NCBI RefSeq assembly: GCF_000504165.1 | Contig: NZ_AYSE01000006.1 | Coordinates: 124,001 to 188,000 of the forward strand | Direction of reading: 5' to 3' | DNA: 64,000 nt | DNA from: Bacillus sp. FJAT-14578 | GTDB taxonomy: Bacteria; Bacillota; Bacilli; Bacillales; Bacillaceae_H | In this document: piece after piece, positions 1 to 9,461 of the stretch | Layout: each line of letters starts with the position of its first letter | Position numbering within the stretch: the first letter of the stretch is position 1 | The notes under the pieces: model-generated | Told to the model about the DNA's origin: nothing | What the model saw: only the letters and a program-made list of their open reading frames with translations | The model's database searches: none | Made by a program: the position numbers and the translations under genes

Positions 1-2
1 AC

Positions 3-110
3 ATATATTTTCCCCTGGCAATTAACACTCTTGCTTTTAAGATGCGCGATATAGAGGAAGTAATCGGGAAAATGCTTGGCTTAAAACAGTTGGAAAACAA
101 TGCAGCCTAA
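3..110 (+). CDS. 3' end of an unrecognised gene (partial)
   Basis: An open frame enters from the left edge and stops with TAA after 35 codons, ending in LGLKQLENNAA. No family could be recognised from so short a tail. It converges on ytaF, with only 19 bases between the two stop codons and no obvious hairpin between them. Confidence 0.4.
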   Translation: MYFPLAINTLAFKMRDIEEVIGKMLGLKQLENNAA

Positions 111-129
111 CATAGTGAGTTGAGCCGGT

Positions 130-804
130 CTACCTCCAAAATTTATATATACCCATTATGATCAATAAAAAACTCGGAAGAAAACGAAGTTGACTTACCC
201 ATTTTAGATGGGCAAACTTAGCTCCAACTACTATACCTGCATAAACAAAAATTCCGCTCATGATGGCAATAATGATTGGCGTTAATAAAATAGAATAACC
301 TAAAAATGCAGCTCCGATCCCTGCACCAAAAGCATCTAATGATAGTGCAATGCCTAAAAAAGCCGCCTCTTTCATCGAAATCCATCCTGATTGGTCAATA
401 TCCGCTTTCGTTGGTTTTTCCAAAATTTCAATCACAATTCTTAGGTTTTTGAGTTTAATGATTTTTTTTGCAGGTTTCTTTTTATCTATCTGAGAAAGCA
501 GAGTTGTAGAAGGTCCGTTTTTTTCTTGATTGTTCATCTTATAAAAATTATAAAGATTCCAGCATCCTAAAGTAATTAACAATAATCCCCCCATCATTTT
601 TGCAAAATCCGGAGAAATAAAACGCCGTATTCCATGACCTATACTCATTGATCCAAAAAGAACTGTTCCCGTAATGACCGTAATAGCAAAGAGTGAACGT
701 ATAGGGATTAAAATTTTTCTAACACCATACGCAAAACCTATCCCAAAACTATCAATACTCAATACAAATCCTAAGAAAACAATTGGTACAATCAGAGATA
801 ACAT
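130..804 (-). CDS. ytaF: YtaF-like sporulation membrane protein (MntP-type fold)
   Basis: This 224-residue integral membrane protein has two homologous halves, each with a helix carrying the SLDxFG signature (SIDSFGIGFAYG near the N terminus and SLDAFGAGIGAA around residue 150). They are joined by a charged cytoplasmic loop rich in Lys and Asn. The repeat and motifs place it with YtaF, in the LysE/MntP-like superfamily of small cation exporters. YtaF is conserved in spore formers, but its transported ion is unknown. I chose the ATG at 804 because GGAGG lies 7 bases upstream; an in-frame ATG 17 codons earlier has no such site. It stands alone, convergent with the partial gene at the left edge. 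Confidence 0.85.
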   Translation of the reverse strand: MLSLIVPIVFLGFVLSIDSFGIGFAYGVRKILIPIRSLFAITVITGTVLFGSMSIGHGIRRFISPDFAKMMGGLLLITLGCWNLYNFYKMNNQEKNGPSTTLLSQIDKKKPAKKIIKLKNLRIVIEILEKPTKADIDQSGWISMKEAAFLGIALSLDAFGAGIGAAFLGYSILLTPIIIAIMSGIFVYAGIVVGAKFAHLKWVSQLRFLPSFLLIIMGIYKFWR

Positions 805-1015
805 AAACCTACCTCCATTTGGCCAAATAACGACTAATACCCATCCTATGAACACAGCAAAACGTATATACGTGTACCAGCCTCAAGTTTCGCCTTTTCA
901 AATCAAAGGACTCTAGCCTTAGACTGTTTACTGTAAACATAGAACCATTCATTTCCTGTGAATTCGGAGGTTAAAAGCTAATCACCATTGTTTATGGATG
1001 AATATTTTAGATTTT

Positions 1016-1049
1016 GGGCAGGTTTACCCATTGTTGGTAAAACCTGCCC
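1016..1049. terminator. Hairpin between ytaF and the ATPase companion gene
   Basis: GGGCAGGTTT pairs with AAACCTGCCC, and an inner ACC/GGT extends the stem to about 13 pairs. The flanks are A- or T-containing but carry no long T run, so this is a moderate terminator for the small gene reading toward it from the right. Confidence 0.45.
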
Positions 1050-1096
1050 TGTTCGTTCTTACATTTCACCGTTATAGTCAATAAGTGTGCCTTTAT

Positions 1097-1291
1097 TTAA
1101 TTGTTTTTCATTCGCTCAAATTTTACTTCCGCTACCATATCTTCAACACCTTCTTTTATGGATGCAAAGAAGTACTTCATTTGTTTTAATATGTTTCGTC
1201 CAATAGGCTGTGATATTTGCTTTACCATTGGCACCAATGCAGATGTCGCAATGGCAAGAACAGATCCGACAATGACTCGTTGTAACATCAT
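1097..1291 (-). CDS. Small amphipathic protein downstream of the P-type ATPase
   Basis: This gene encodes 64 residues with a hydrophobic N-terminal segment (VGSVLAIATSALVPMV) and a basic/acidic C-terminal helix ending KFERMKNN. Two consecutive ATG codons follow AGGAGG; the second (1288) has the better spacing of 6 bases. It lies 81 bases downstream of the ATPase stop on the same strand and is probably cotranscribed. I do not recognise a family. A role as a membrane-associated partner or regulator of the pump is inference from position only. Confidence 0.55.
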   Translation of the reverse strand: MMLQRVIVGSVLAIATSALVPMVKQISQPIGRNILKQMKYFFASIKEGVEDMVAEVKFERMKNN

Positions 1292-1372
1292 GTTCCTCCT
1301 ATATCCTTTTTATCCCGTTTTAGCAGGCAGTAGCCCCCCGTTGAATGAACTATTAAACGACCTTGCCTTCAC

Positions 1373-4300
1373 TTATGCGGCAGCCAGATGGCCGGCAGGA
1401 AACGCCTGCTGTTCTGTTGGTTTTGTTAAAAGACGTACAACAGGTTTCGCAATAATTGCTGAGCTTCCTGCAACAGCTAAGATTGGCAGCCAGCTTATAA
1501 GTGGTAATGGTGCAGTTTTAAAGATGGCGCTTAATGGACTAATGTAAATCGTTCCAAGTAATGCAAGCCATGAAGCACCTAATGCGCCTACAAGGAAGCG
1601 GTCTTTTGTCCAATCGCGCACCGTTTCAGCCGATCCTGCTTGTCTCCAAGAGAACGTTTGGACGAGCTGGCCGGCAACAAGTGCCGCAAATGCTGTTGTT
1701 TGAGCGACTACAAGAGGCGCACCAGCGGCCAGACTTGTTGCGAATAACGCAAGGGAACCAACACCTAATAGCGTTCCTCGTGCGACAACTTGTTTGTAAA
1801 GGGCACGGTCTGCAATTGGCTGACGTTTTTCTTGTGTCGTTTTGTTTCCTGGATTCACCGCAAGAACCATTGCAGGCAAAGCGTCTGTAATTAAGTTCAT
1901 TAATAAAATTTGAATTGGCACAATCGGTAGTGGAAGACCTGCAATAACAGCCGTGCTTGTCACAAGAATTTCCGCTAAGTTACCGCTTAATAAGCAGCCG
2001 AGTGCTTTACGAATATTTCCAATAATTGTTCGACCTTCTTTTACGCCTTCGACAATGGAACCGAAATGGTCTTCTTTTAACACAATATCAGCGGTTTCTT
2101 TTGTCACTTGTGTGCCTGTTTGTCCCATCGCGATACCGACATCTGCTTTTTTGATTGCAGGAGAGTCGTTGACACCGTCACCTGTCATCGTCACAATATG
2201 ACCTTGCTTTTGCAATATCGAGACAATGCGAAGCTTATGGTCTGGTGTGACACGCGCAAAGATACATACATCATCAATCTTGTTTTCAAGCTCTTGATCT
2301 GACAGCTTGTCTAAATCATGACCTGTAATGACTTTACTGCCGCCGTTACAAATCCCGATTTTTTTCGCAATCGCCATCGCTGTAATTGGGTGATCGCCTG
2401 TAATCATGAAGGGCTTAATGCCAAGTCTTTTTGCTTCTTGAATACTATGCTCGACATCAGCTTTTGGCGGATCAATCATCCCAACCATCCCTACATAGAC
2501 CAACTCTTGATCGATGTTTTCAAAGCATGGCTCGTTATGGTCGACACGGCGATATGCGAAGGCAATTACACGAAGCGATTCATTTGCAAATGCTTCATTT
2601 TGTGATGTGATTTTTTCACGCATATTGTCTGTTAACGGAAGTTTCTTGCCGTTTTTCTGATAATGTGTACAGCGTTGTAAAATCTTTTCAACAGATCCTT
2701 TTGCCATGACATAGCATTCTCTGTGATCTGTTTCATCCTTACAAACAACACTCATCATACCAGTGCTTGAATCAAACGGTACTTCATGCATACGTGTCCA
2801 ATGCTCGTGATTGTCTAATCGAACATTTTGTTTCGCTGCCACTGTCATAATGGCACCTTCTGTCGGGTCACCTTTAATGCCCCAGCGATCATGTTCGTAG
2901 TGTAATGTTGTATTACTGCATAATAAGCCAATTTTTAATAGCTTATCCAGCTCTTTTGATGATATTTCTTTGCCATCTGTATGAACGATTGTTCCTTCTG
3001 GAGCATAACCGTCTCCAGAAACCATGAACTCATCGCTCATCGTGGCAACTTTTTTCACAGTCATTTCGTTTTTTGTTAATGTACCTGTTTTATCAGAGCA
3101 AATCACCGTTGTCCGGCCTAACGTTTCAAGTGCCGACAGTTTGCGAACGAGCGAGTTTTTCTTAGACATTCTAAAAATACCTGCTGTTAAGGCAACCGTG
3201 ATTGTGACAGGCAAGCCTTCGGGAATGGCTGATGCTGTTAATGCTAATGCGGATGTAACCATCTGTGATAGTGGTTGTCCTCGCAGCAATCCTGCAACTA
3301 ATACGACTAAACCAGCTCCAAGAGCAACCTTCATAAATGTTTTGCTAATGGACGTGACTTGTTTTTGCAGAGGTGTTTCCCCACCTTCTTCTGTATTTAA
3401 TAATGCAAGAAGATGGCCTATCTCTGTCCTATTGCCAGTTTGCACAACGATGGCTCTTGCTCTGCCTCTCGTCATGTTTGTACCCATAAACAGCATGTTT
3501 GTTCGATCTGAAAGAGCTTCTTCTTCCGCAACGACGCTTGTTGTTTTGCTAACCGGCAATGATTCACCGGATAACGCAGATTCATCAACCTCTGCATTCC
3601 ATGCCTCAACAATTCGGAGATCTGCCGGAATACGGTCACCTGCTTCAAGTTCGACAATATCACCAGGCACTAACTGAGCGGCGTCGATTTCAGCTTTAAC
3701 CCCATCGTGAATGACATGGCAGCGCATCGGGACAAACTGTGTCATCGTTTCAACAGCACGTTCAGCTTTTCTCTCTTGCAATGTGCCAATTCCTGCATTT
3801 AGCAAGAGAATCGAGGACATGGTAAGTCCATCGAATAAATGTCCTGTTAACATGCTTAATACAGCTGTTGTTCCTAAAATGACCGTCGTAAACTCCTTGA
3901 ACTGAGCGAGATAGCTTTTCAGCCAATGCGGCCGCTCTTTCGGCTGTAACGTATTTGTGCCGTACATGCTTAATGATTGCTGATACTGTTCATTTGTTAA
4001 TCCAATCGTTGTATCACTATGCAAATGAAGGGTGACTGCTTGTTCATCCATTGCATGCCATGCCACATCATCCCGTCTGCTCGTCATTTGCAGTTTTTGC
4101 CGCAGCTCCTGGTCTTTTATAAAATATCGTTCTGTCCATCGTTTTGATTTTGTTAAGAACGATAATGTAAGTGCATCCGCCATTAAATTAATAATTGGTG
4201 CACTAACAAGCAGCGGAGCAGCGATTGCTGTGCCCGCCATATTCCATAGAGAAGTTATTTTTAGATTATTGTCAACCATACGGTCGGTTTCTTTTGCATA

Positions 4301-5599
4301 TTGATAACTTTTTATAAGATCCGGCAATTTCGATAATTTTACGGTTGGATAATACGAAACCACCCGATCTTCAGAAGTTATATCTTTTGAAATGAACAAG
4401 ACTTCCTCCCGTTGTTTTGGGAATGAATCATCAATTTCAGTTAAATGTAAGTTATACCGCTGTTGTAAATATTGCGCTAATAGCCCAATATCTGCATTTT
4501 TCTTGTTTTTTAAGATAGAAATCTTTGTTCCATGCTCCACAGTTTTAAAAAGCATATCACAATGTGGGTTTACGTTTCCGTTCGAAACGATCAAGGAAGC
4601 ATCATCAAAAACAATCGCCTTTGTTTGCGACAATTGATAGATTGACCCATTTTCCGGGATATATTGTTTTGTTTCCTTTGCCATGAATTCAGCTTGCTTC
4701 CAAGTATACTCTGTTGAAGTTAAAACAGGACGAGGATTGGCTGCTAATAAAATCGCTAATGCTGCTAATGGATTGCGCGACACAGCCAAGCTGATTCCAG
4801 CGGCAGCCATTCCAAGCCTGCTCATTCGTTTGCTGTATCTTTCAACCTTAGGAGATACATAAGGTTGATCCAATAAATCATCGTGTTCCCGTTTTCGTTT
4901 CCAATTTAAAAATTGCAAAATACTGATTCCAGCTAAAACAATAAGATTTTCACGAATAAGTGCTAAAGCTAACGAGCTGGCTCCAAAAAGTAAATCGATA
5001 TTTACCTTTTTGTTTCTCTCCAATTTCTGCAAACCTCTTTTTATGAAAGGATAGCCTGTAGAAACGGCGATAAAGCTGCTTGCATAAAATGGCAGCGGAT
5101 GTCTTGCTAAGGCAGACCGCCCCATAAATAACTGTTTAATTCCTAAAGCGCCAAGGCCTGTAACAGATAACAAAAGAGGCAACGGGACCCTTTCATCGTC
5201 TGTTTCTGTTTTTGATGAATATGGCATCGCTTCAAAATAAGAAGAGTTCACAGCTGGTTCAGCCATGGCCGCTACTTCTTTATTTACAAGTTCTTCCGTA
5301 ACCTCGATTTCATTTTGTTCTTGTTCGTTCAATTGTTCAAATTGCTTCTTAAATAACACTTCTTCCACTTTTTTTATGTATAAAGCGAGAGTACTAACAT
5401 TCGTTTTTTGCTCATCAAATAGGATGAGTACTTTGCCCGTATTCCAATTCGTACTTACATATGTAACACCTTCTATGGAAGAGAAAATGCGTTCAAATTT
5501 TTCCGCAATCTCGATGTTATTTTTCAGTCCAAAAAGCTCAAATCGCACCCTTCCCGGAAGGACATGATACGATCTCTTTTTAAAGGCTATTGCTTCCAA
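1373..5599 (-). CDS. Giant cation-translocating P-type ATPase
   Basis: The 1408-residue product has the full P-type core. The actuator loop carries SGES (about residue 675), M4 has PEGLPV, and the phosphorylation motif is DKTGTLT (Asp about 836). The hinge is MTGDGVND. The M5/M6 region NLITDALPAM resembles P2A calcium-type pumps rather than CPC heavy-metal pumps. About 500 extra residues precede the core. They begin with an HMA-like fold (LPGRVRFELFGL) that lacks CxxC, followed by several hydrophobic segments, giving a protein far longer than the usual 700-900 residues. Mycobacterial CtpI/CtpH-type ATPases have a comparable build. The start is TTG, placed 7 bases after AAAGGAGG. The transported ion cannot be read from the sequence; calcium, manganese or magnesium are reasonable candidates. 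Confidence 0.85.
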   Translation of the reverse strand: MEAIAFKKRSYHVLPGRVRFELFGLKNNIEIAEKFERIFSSIEGVTYVSTNWNTGKVLILFDEQKTNVSTLALYIKKVEEVLFKKQFEQLNEQEQNEIEVTEELVNKEVAAMAEPAVNSSYFEAMPYSSKTETDDERVPLPLLLSVTGLGALGIKQLFMGRSALARHPLPFYASSFIAVSTGYPFIKRGLQKLERNKKVNIDLLFGASSLALALIRENLIVLAGISILQFLNWKRKREHDDLLDQPYVSPKVERYSKRMSRLGMAAAGISLAVSRNPLAALAILLAANPRPVLTSTEYTWKQAEFMAKETKQYIPENGSIYQLSQTKAIVFDDASLIVSNGNVNPHCDMLFKTVEHGTKISILKNKKNADIGLLAQYLQQRYNLHLTEIDDSFPKQREEVLFISKDITSEDRVVSYYPTVKLSKLPDLIKSYQYAKETDRMVDNNLKITSLWNMAGTAIAAPLLVSAPIINLMADALTLSFLTKSKRWTERYFIKDQELRQKLQMTSRRDDVAWHAMDEQAVTLHLHSDTTIGLTNEQYQQSLSMYGTNTLQPKERPHWLKSYLAQFKEFTTVILGTTAVLSMLTGHLFDGLTMSSILLLNAGIGTLQERKAERAVETMTQFVPMRCHVIHDGVKAEIDAAQLVPGDIVELEAGDRIPADLRIVEAWNAEVDESALSGESLPVSKTTSVVAEEEALSDRTNMLFMGTNMTRGRARAIVVQTGNRTEIGHLLALLNTEEGGETPLQKQVTSISKTFMKVALGAGLVVLVAGLLRGQPLSQMVTSALALTASAIPEGLPVTITVALTAGIFRMSKKNSLVRKLSALETLGRTTVICSDKTGTLTKNEMTVKKVATMSDEFMVSGDGYAPEGTIVHTDGKEISSKELDKLLKIGLLCSNTTLHYEHDRWGIKGDPTEGAIMTVAAKQNVRLDNHEHWTRMHEVPFDSSTGMMSVVCKDETDHRECYVMAKGSVEKILQRCTHYQKNGKKLPLTDNMREKITSQNEAFANESLRVIAFAYRRVDHNEPCFENIDQELVYVGMVGMIDPPKADVEHSIQEAKRLGIKPFMITGDHPITAMAIAKKIGICNGGSKVITGHDLDKLSDQELENKIDDVCIFARVTPDHKLRIVSILQKQGHIVTMTGDGVNDSPAIKKADVGIAMGQTGTQVTKETADIVLKEDHFGSIVEGVKEGRTIIGNIRKALGCLLSGNLAEILVTSTAVIAGLPLPIVPIQILLMNLITDALPAMVLAVNPGNKTTQEKRQPIADRALYKQVVARGTLLGVGSLALFATSLAAGAPLVVAQTTAFAALVAGQLVQTFSWRQAGSAETVRDWTKDRFLVGALGASWLALLGTIYISPLSAIFKTAPLPLISWLPILAVAGSSAIIAKPVVRLLTKPTEQQAFPAGHLAAA

Positions 5600-5845
5600 A
5601 TTTTCTCCTCCTTTCTAGCGCCATTGTTTTCGCATACGATATATCTTAGACAAAGTTCCCAATTCTATACATGCATTAAAAAAACTTGTGATGAAATAAT
5701 AGAAAAAATAAAAAATCATGTTTGTGAACGACTTTAGGTTTATGGGAAAATCCCGTTTACATACAAGTGTGTTGAAACGCATTTAATATAGACCATATTG
5801 GACAAATTTTAATTAAGATATTTTCTGTTAAGGTGGGCATTTACG

Positions 5846-7975
5846 GTGGAAACAACTAATTCAATGAATAAGATAAAACATTTAGGGGATCCCGCAAATT
5901 ATAATAACCGTGAACTGAGCTGGCTTGCGTTTAATGAACGTGTATTAGAAGAGGCAATGGATGAACAAAACCCTTTGCTGGAGCGATTTAAGTTTCTCGC
6001 TATTTTCAGCTCTAATTTAGATGAATTTTTTATGGTCCGTGTGGCCGGGTTAAAAGATCAAGTTGAAGCAGGATTTAACAAACCGGAAAATAAAGCGGGT
6101 TTGACTCCGAAAGAACAACTATCGCTTATATCAAAGAAAACGCATCGTCTCGTTGAATCCCAATACAAGACATATAAAAAATCGCTTCTGCCCAAGCTGG
6201 AAGCTGAAGGCATTTCCATCATTACAATGGAGCAAGCAAGCATAGATCAAATTTCATTTTTAGAAACATATTTTAATGAACAAATTTTCCCTGTTTTGAC
6301 TCCAATGGCGATTGATGCCTATCGTGCATTTCCATTGTTATTAAATAAAAGTTTAAACTTGGCGATTGTCATTGATGAAAATACAGAAACAAGCATTCAG
6401 ATTGGTCAATCAAGCGGGAAGCTGATCCTTGTACAAGTTCCAGCAGTATTGAATCGCTATATCGAGTTACCAACCAAGTCCCAATCGAGAATATTTATCT
6501 CACTTGAAGACGTCATTACTCATTTTATCCATCAATTTTTTCAAGGGTACTTGGTTAAAAGTGTTACACCGTTTCGCATTACAAGAAACGCGGATATGAC
6601 CATTCATGAAGAGGGAGCACGCGATTTACTTCGGGAGATTGAAAAAGAATTAAAAAAACGAAAGTGGGGTTCTGAAATTCGCCTTGAAATAGATGGTCGT
6701 CACTTTGATCAAAATGTATTGGAATATTTACAAGAAGAGCTTGAAATTCAAGAAAAAGATACCTATATCATTGATGGGCCGCTAGATTTAACATATTTGT
6801 TTTCATTTTATAAATGTATTGAAACAACACATAAACACCTTGTTGATGAAAAGCTGATTCCATTGCCGCCTAAAGATTTAGCATCCCACGAAGATATTTT
6901 CGAGAAAGTACTGGCACAAGACATATTACTCCATCATCCATACGAATCATTTGAACCGGTAATCGATTTTATATGTCATGCCGCAAACGATCCTGATGTA
7001 TTGGCTATTAAGCAAACATTGTATCGTGTGAGTGGTCATTCCCCGATTATTAAAGCGTTAAAACGGGCGGCTGAAAACGGAAAGCAAGTGACCGTTCTTG
7101 TTGAGTTAAAGGCTCGATTTGATGAAGAAAACAATGTGCATTGGGCAAAAGAGCTTGAACAGGCCGGTTGTCATGTTATTTATGGAATAACGCATTTAAA
7201 AACACATAGTAAAATCACACTCGTTGTACGTCGTAAAAACGGACGGATTGAACGTTTTGTCCATTTAGGAACCGGAAACTATAATGATGCGACAGCAAAA
7301 GTTTATACAGATTTAGGATTGATGACATCCAATGAAGAAATGGGGGTCGACGCTACAAACTTCTTTAATTATTTAAGCGTTTGTACTCAAAAACCAACAT
7401 ACCGCCGTTTATCCGTAGCACCTTTCGATATTCGCAAAGAGTTTATGTCATTGATCGATCAAGAAATCGCTTTTCATGAAAAACATCAAAATGGCCGCAT
7501 TATCGCAAAAATGAATGCATTAACAGACAAAACATTAATTATGAAGCTGTATGAAGCTTCAAATGCTGGCGTAAAGATTGACTTAATTGTACGCGGCATT
7601 TGTTGTTTAAGACCTGGTATTAAAGGAGTTAGCGAGAACATTAAAGTCCGGAGCATTGTTGGACGTTTTTTAGAACATAGTCGTATTTATTATTTTCACC
7701 ATGATGGTGGAGAAAAAGTTTTTTTATCATCCGCTGATATGATGACAAGAAACATGGAAAATCGAGTAGAGATTTTATTTCCGATTTTGGATGCCCGATT
7801 AAAGAAGCGAATTCAAAATTGGCTATCGCTTATGTTGGAGGATAACGTAAAAGCTCGCGAACAAAATCATGAAGGAAATTATCGTTACATAAAACGGGCA
7901 GAGCATGAACCGTTGATCAATAGCCAGCTAGAGATATATAAGAAGATACAGAGTGGACTTAAAAATGAAGAATAA
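5846..7975 (+). CDS. ppk: Polyphosphate kinase 1
   Basis: Ppk1 reversibly polymerises the ATP gamma-phosphate into inorganic polyphosphate. The 709-residue length and domain order match the family: an N-terminal helical domain opening NRELSWLAFNERVLEEA, a head domain, and two phospholipase-D-like catalytic domains. The histidine predicted to be autophosphorylated is His454 in LKTHSKITLVV, and the second catalytic histidine is His611 in FLEHSRIYYF. The GTG at 5846 is preceded by AGGTGGG at 8-base spacing and is preferred over a later ATG. No ppx exopolyphosphatase is adjacent, although the two are often paired in bacilli. The gene is divergent from the P-type ATPase, with a 246-base intergenic region, and ends at a strong terminator. 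Confidence 0.97.
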   Translation: METTNSMNKIKHLGDPANYNNRELSWLAFNERVLEEAMDEQNPLLERFKFLAIFSSNLDEFFMVRVAGLKDQVEAGFNKPENKAGLTPKEQLSLISKKTHRLVESQYKTYKKSLLPKLEAEGISIITMEQASIDQISFLETYFNEQIFPVLTPMAIDAYRAFPLLLNKSLNLAIVIDENTETSIQIGQSSGKLILVQVPAVLNRYIELPTKSQSRIFISLEDVITHFIHQFFQGYLVKSVTPFRITRNADMTIHEEGARDLLREIEKELKKRKWGSEIRLEIDGRHFDQNVLEYLQEELEIQEKDTYIIDGPLDLTYLFSFYKCIETTHKHLVDEKLIPLPPKDLASHEDIFEKVLAQDILLHHPYESFEPVIDFICHAANDPDVLAIKQTLYRVSGHSPIIKALKRAAENGKQVTVLVELKARFDEENNVHWAKELEQAGCHVIYGITHLKTHSKITLVVRRKNGRIERFVHLGTGNYNDATAKVYTDLGLMTSNEEMGVDATNFFNYLSVCTQKPTYRRLSVAPFDIRKEFMSLIDQEIAFHEKHQNGRIIAKMNALTDKTLIMKLYEASNAGVKIDLIVRGICCLRPGIKGVSENIKVRSIVGRFLEHSRIYYFHHDGGEKVFLSSADMMTRNMENRVEILFPILDARLKKRIQNWLSLMLEDNVKAREQNHEGNYRYIKRAEHEPLINSQLEIYKKIQSGLKNEE

Positions 7976-8037
7976 AAGTTACTTTTTTAATTGTGATACT
8001 GCTTTAAACAACTTACAAGTGAATTTAAGCTCACTTT

Positions 8038-8074
8038 GGACAGCCTTTACTTAGGTAAAGCTGTCCTTTTTTAT
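8038..8074 (+). terminator. Rho-independent terminator of ppk
   Basis: GGACAGCTTTAC-type arms pair around the loop TTAG and are followed by a run of six T, about 60 bases after the ppk stop codon. Confidence 0.9.
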
Positions 8075-8146
8075 CTTCATGGTTAGTTTCCTCATTTTTT
8101 ACTTAGGTTTTAAAATATGTATGGATTTTATTAGGAAAAAGAAAAG

Positions 8147-8224
8147 GCTCCCGACCAAGAAAAGCCGGGAGCAAAGCTGAAGCAACTTCAATAAAGGGGA
8201 GTGTTGCTTTTTACATTTTCCCCT
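8147..8224 (+). other. Structured intergenic segment with competing helices
   Basis: Three possible helices lie within 80 bases. GCTCCCG (8147-8153) pairs with CGGGAGC (8166-8172), AAGCAAC (8180-8186) pairs with GTTGCTT (8203-8209) next to T5, and AGGGGA (8195-8200) can pair with TCCCCT (8219-8224). The last two interlock, giving a pseudoknot or alternative folds. No open frame explains the segment; it could be a small RNA ending at the T run. Confidence 0.4.
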
Positions 8225-8293
8225 GATGGAAGTTTTTCAAACTTGTTTTTTTAAGTTTTTTCGATTTTTTATGGCTCCCCTTACAGAAGCGAA

Positions 8294-8773
8294 TTAATTG
8301 TTATTTCTTAGAATCTCATTCACCTTATGTTTCATGGATCGAATCACCGTTCTCCTGTATCTCGCCCCTATAAGCAGCACTTTTATTTGCTGGGATCGGG
8401 ATAAATGGCTAAAACGAGGCTCTTGTTTCAAAAAGGTGCGAACGATGGACCAGCTTGTCGGCATCATCGGAAAATCATCAAGCGGTTGTTTATTGCGCAA
8501 ACGATGAATCCACGCTCTAATTCCAGAGGAGGTACTTTCATCAACAATACAAGGTGCATATATATTTTTTGTATGCTTCCGAAGGTACTCGAACCGCTCG
8601 AGTCCGCTCACAATGGTAAAACTGCCGTCTTTCTTATTTTTTTTGACAATCAAAATATTCATGCAGTCCCACATCAAACTTTGAAGTTTCTTCATGTGCT
8701 CCGTCATTTTCAATGATAGGTCGGGCTTGATCTTGCTTAAAGGTATATACTGTACCGTGAATTTCACATACAT
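8294..8773 (-). CDS. ParB-like N-terminal domain protein
   Basis: The start at 8773 gives 159 residues opening MYVKFTVQYIPLSKIKP. This resembles the ParB/sulfiredoxin-type N-terminal fold: a strand, then L-x-x-I-x-P, a helix of targets, and later IVSGLERFEYLRKH in place of the usual G-x-H/E-R-x-x-A motif. The C-terminal half is basic and helical and could bind nucleic acid. The upstream extension to 8911 is open but lacks a good ribosome binding site, whereas GAGGG lies about 5 bases before 8773. The gene is isolated, with no ParA partner nearby, so a chromosome-partition role is unlikely. Its function is unknown. Confidence 0.6.
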   Translation of the reverse strand: MYVKFTVQYIPLSKIKPDLSLKMTEHMKKLQSLMWDCMNILIVKKNKKDGSFTIVSGLERFEYLRKHTKNIYAPCIVDESTSSGIRAWIHRLRNKQPLDDFPMMPTSWSIVRTFLKQEPRFSHLSRSQQIKVLLIGARYRRTVIRSMKHKVNEILRNNN

Positions 8774-8940
8774 CCTCTCCCTCTTTAACAGGAGGCATTG
8801 AGCCCCCCTTATATTTGACGGAAGCTTCGGATTTCGCGGCTGCATGGCGTGGTACAGTTGAATGATCATTGCCAAAACGTTCTCTAATCTGGTTTTAAGA
8901 ATTGTTTTCAAGCATCCGAAGATAAATGTTTATTCCTAAA

Positions 8941-8978
8941 CGCCCATTTCTTTTAGCATTATATGAATGAAATGGGCG
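8941..8978 (-). terminator. Hairpin downstream of the DUF1904 gene
   Basis: CGCCCATTTC and GAAATGGGCG form a perfect 10-bp stem about 80 bases past the stop of the minus-strand DUF1904 gene. The T run after it is short (TTTAGG), so termination strength is uncertain. Confidence 0.45.
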
Positions 8979-9055
8979 CACGGTCCATAAGAATGTCATT
9001 ATTCATAAGTTTGATTGGAATCGATATTTAATCATTCGATGATTTTACGTTTCTT

Positions 9056-9388
9056 TTATTCCCCTACCCTTTTCCCATTTATATAATATGCCGGCTCGGA
9101 AAAAGGAATAAAGACGACCTCTACCTCATCAACGCCTGTTGACATGATCTGTTTCGTTACGGCTTGCGCAAATTTGTCTCGAGCCTCTTGCCCGCGCTCG
9201 AACCATTTGACTTCAATAAGCGGGAAAGAGGGGATTTCCTCTCCATCAAATACAAACGTGGAATGAGGCACCTCGAACGTAAAATTATCTGTCCCGCATT
9301 CACAGATTTCTGCAAGTTCTCCCACTAACGGCTTGCTGATTCTCTTCATTTCTTCTATTGATACTCCTCGAATCACTAAGTGCGGCAA
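9056..9388 (-). CDS. DUF1904 family protein
   Basis: This cytoplasmic protein of 110 residues opens PHLVIRGVSIEEMKRISKP and contains the family-typical segments FTFEVPHSTFVF, IEVKWFERGQ and AYYINGKRVG. The fold is tautomerase-like and the biochemical role is not known. I chose the TTG at 9388 because GGAGGG sits 6 bases before it and the resulting MPHL start matches the usual family N terminus. An in-frame ATG five codons earlier overlaps that binding site. Confidence 0.8.
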   Translation of the reverse strand: MPHLVIRGVSIEEMKRISKPLVGELAEICECGTDNFTFEVPHSTFVFDGEEIPSFPLIEVKWFERGQEARDKFAQAVTKQIMSTGVDEVEVVFIPFSEPAYYINGKRVGE

Positions 9389-9461
9389 TTGTATTCCCTC
9401 CATTATGTATGATTATCATTTAATAGCATGGGGCCTCGCCTGTATAAAATCAAGGCTTGAC

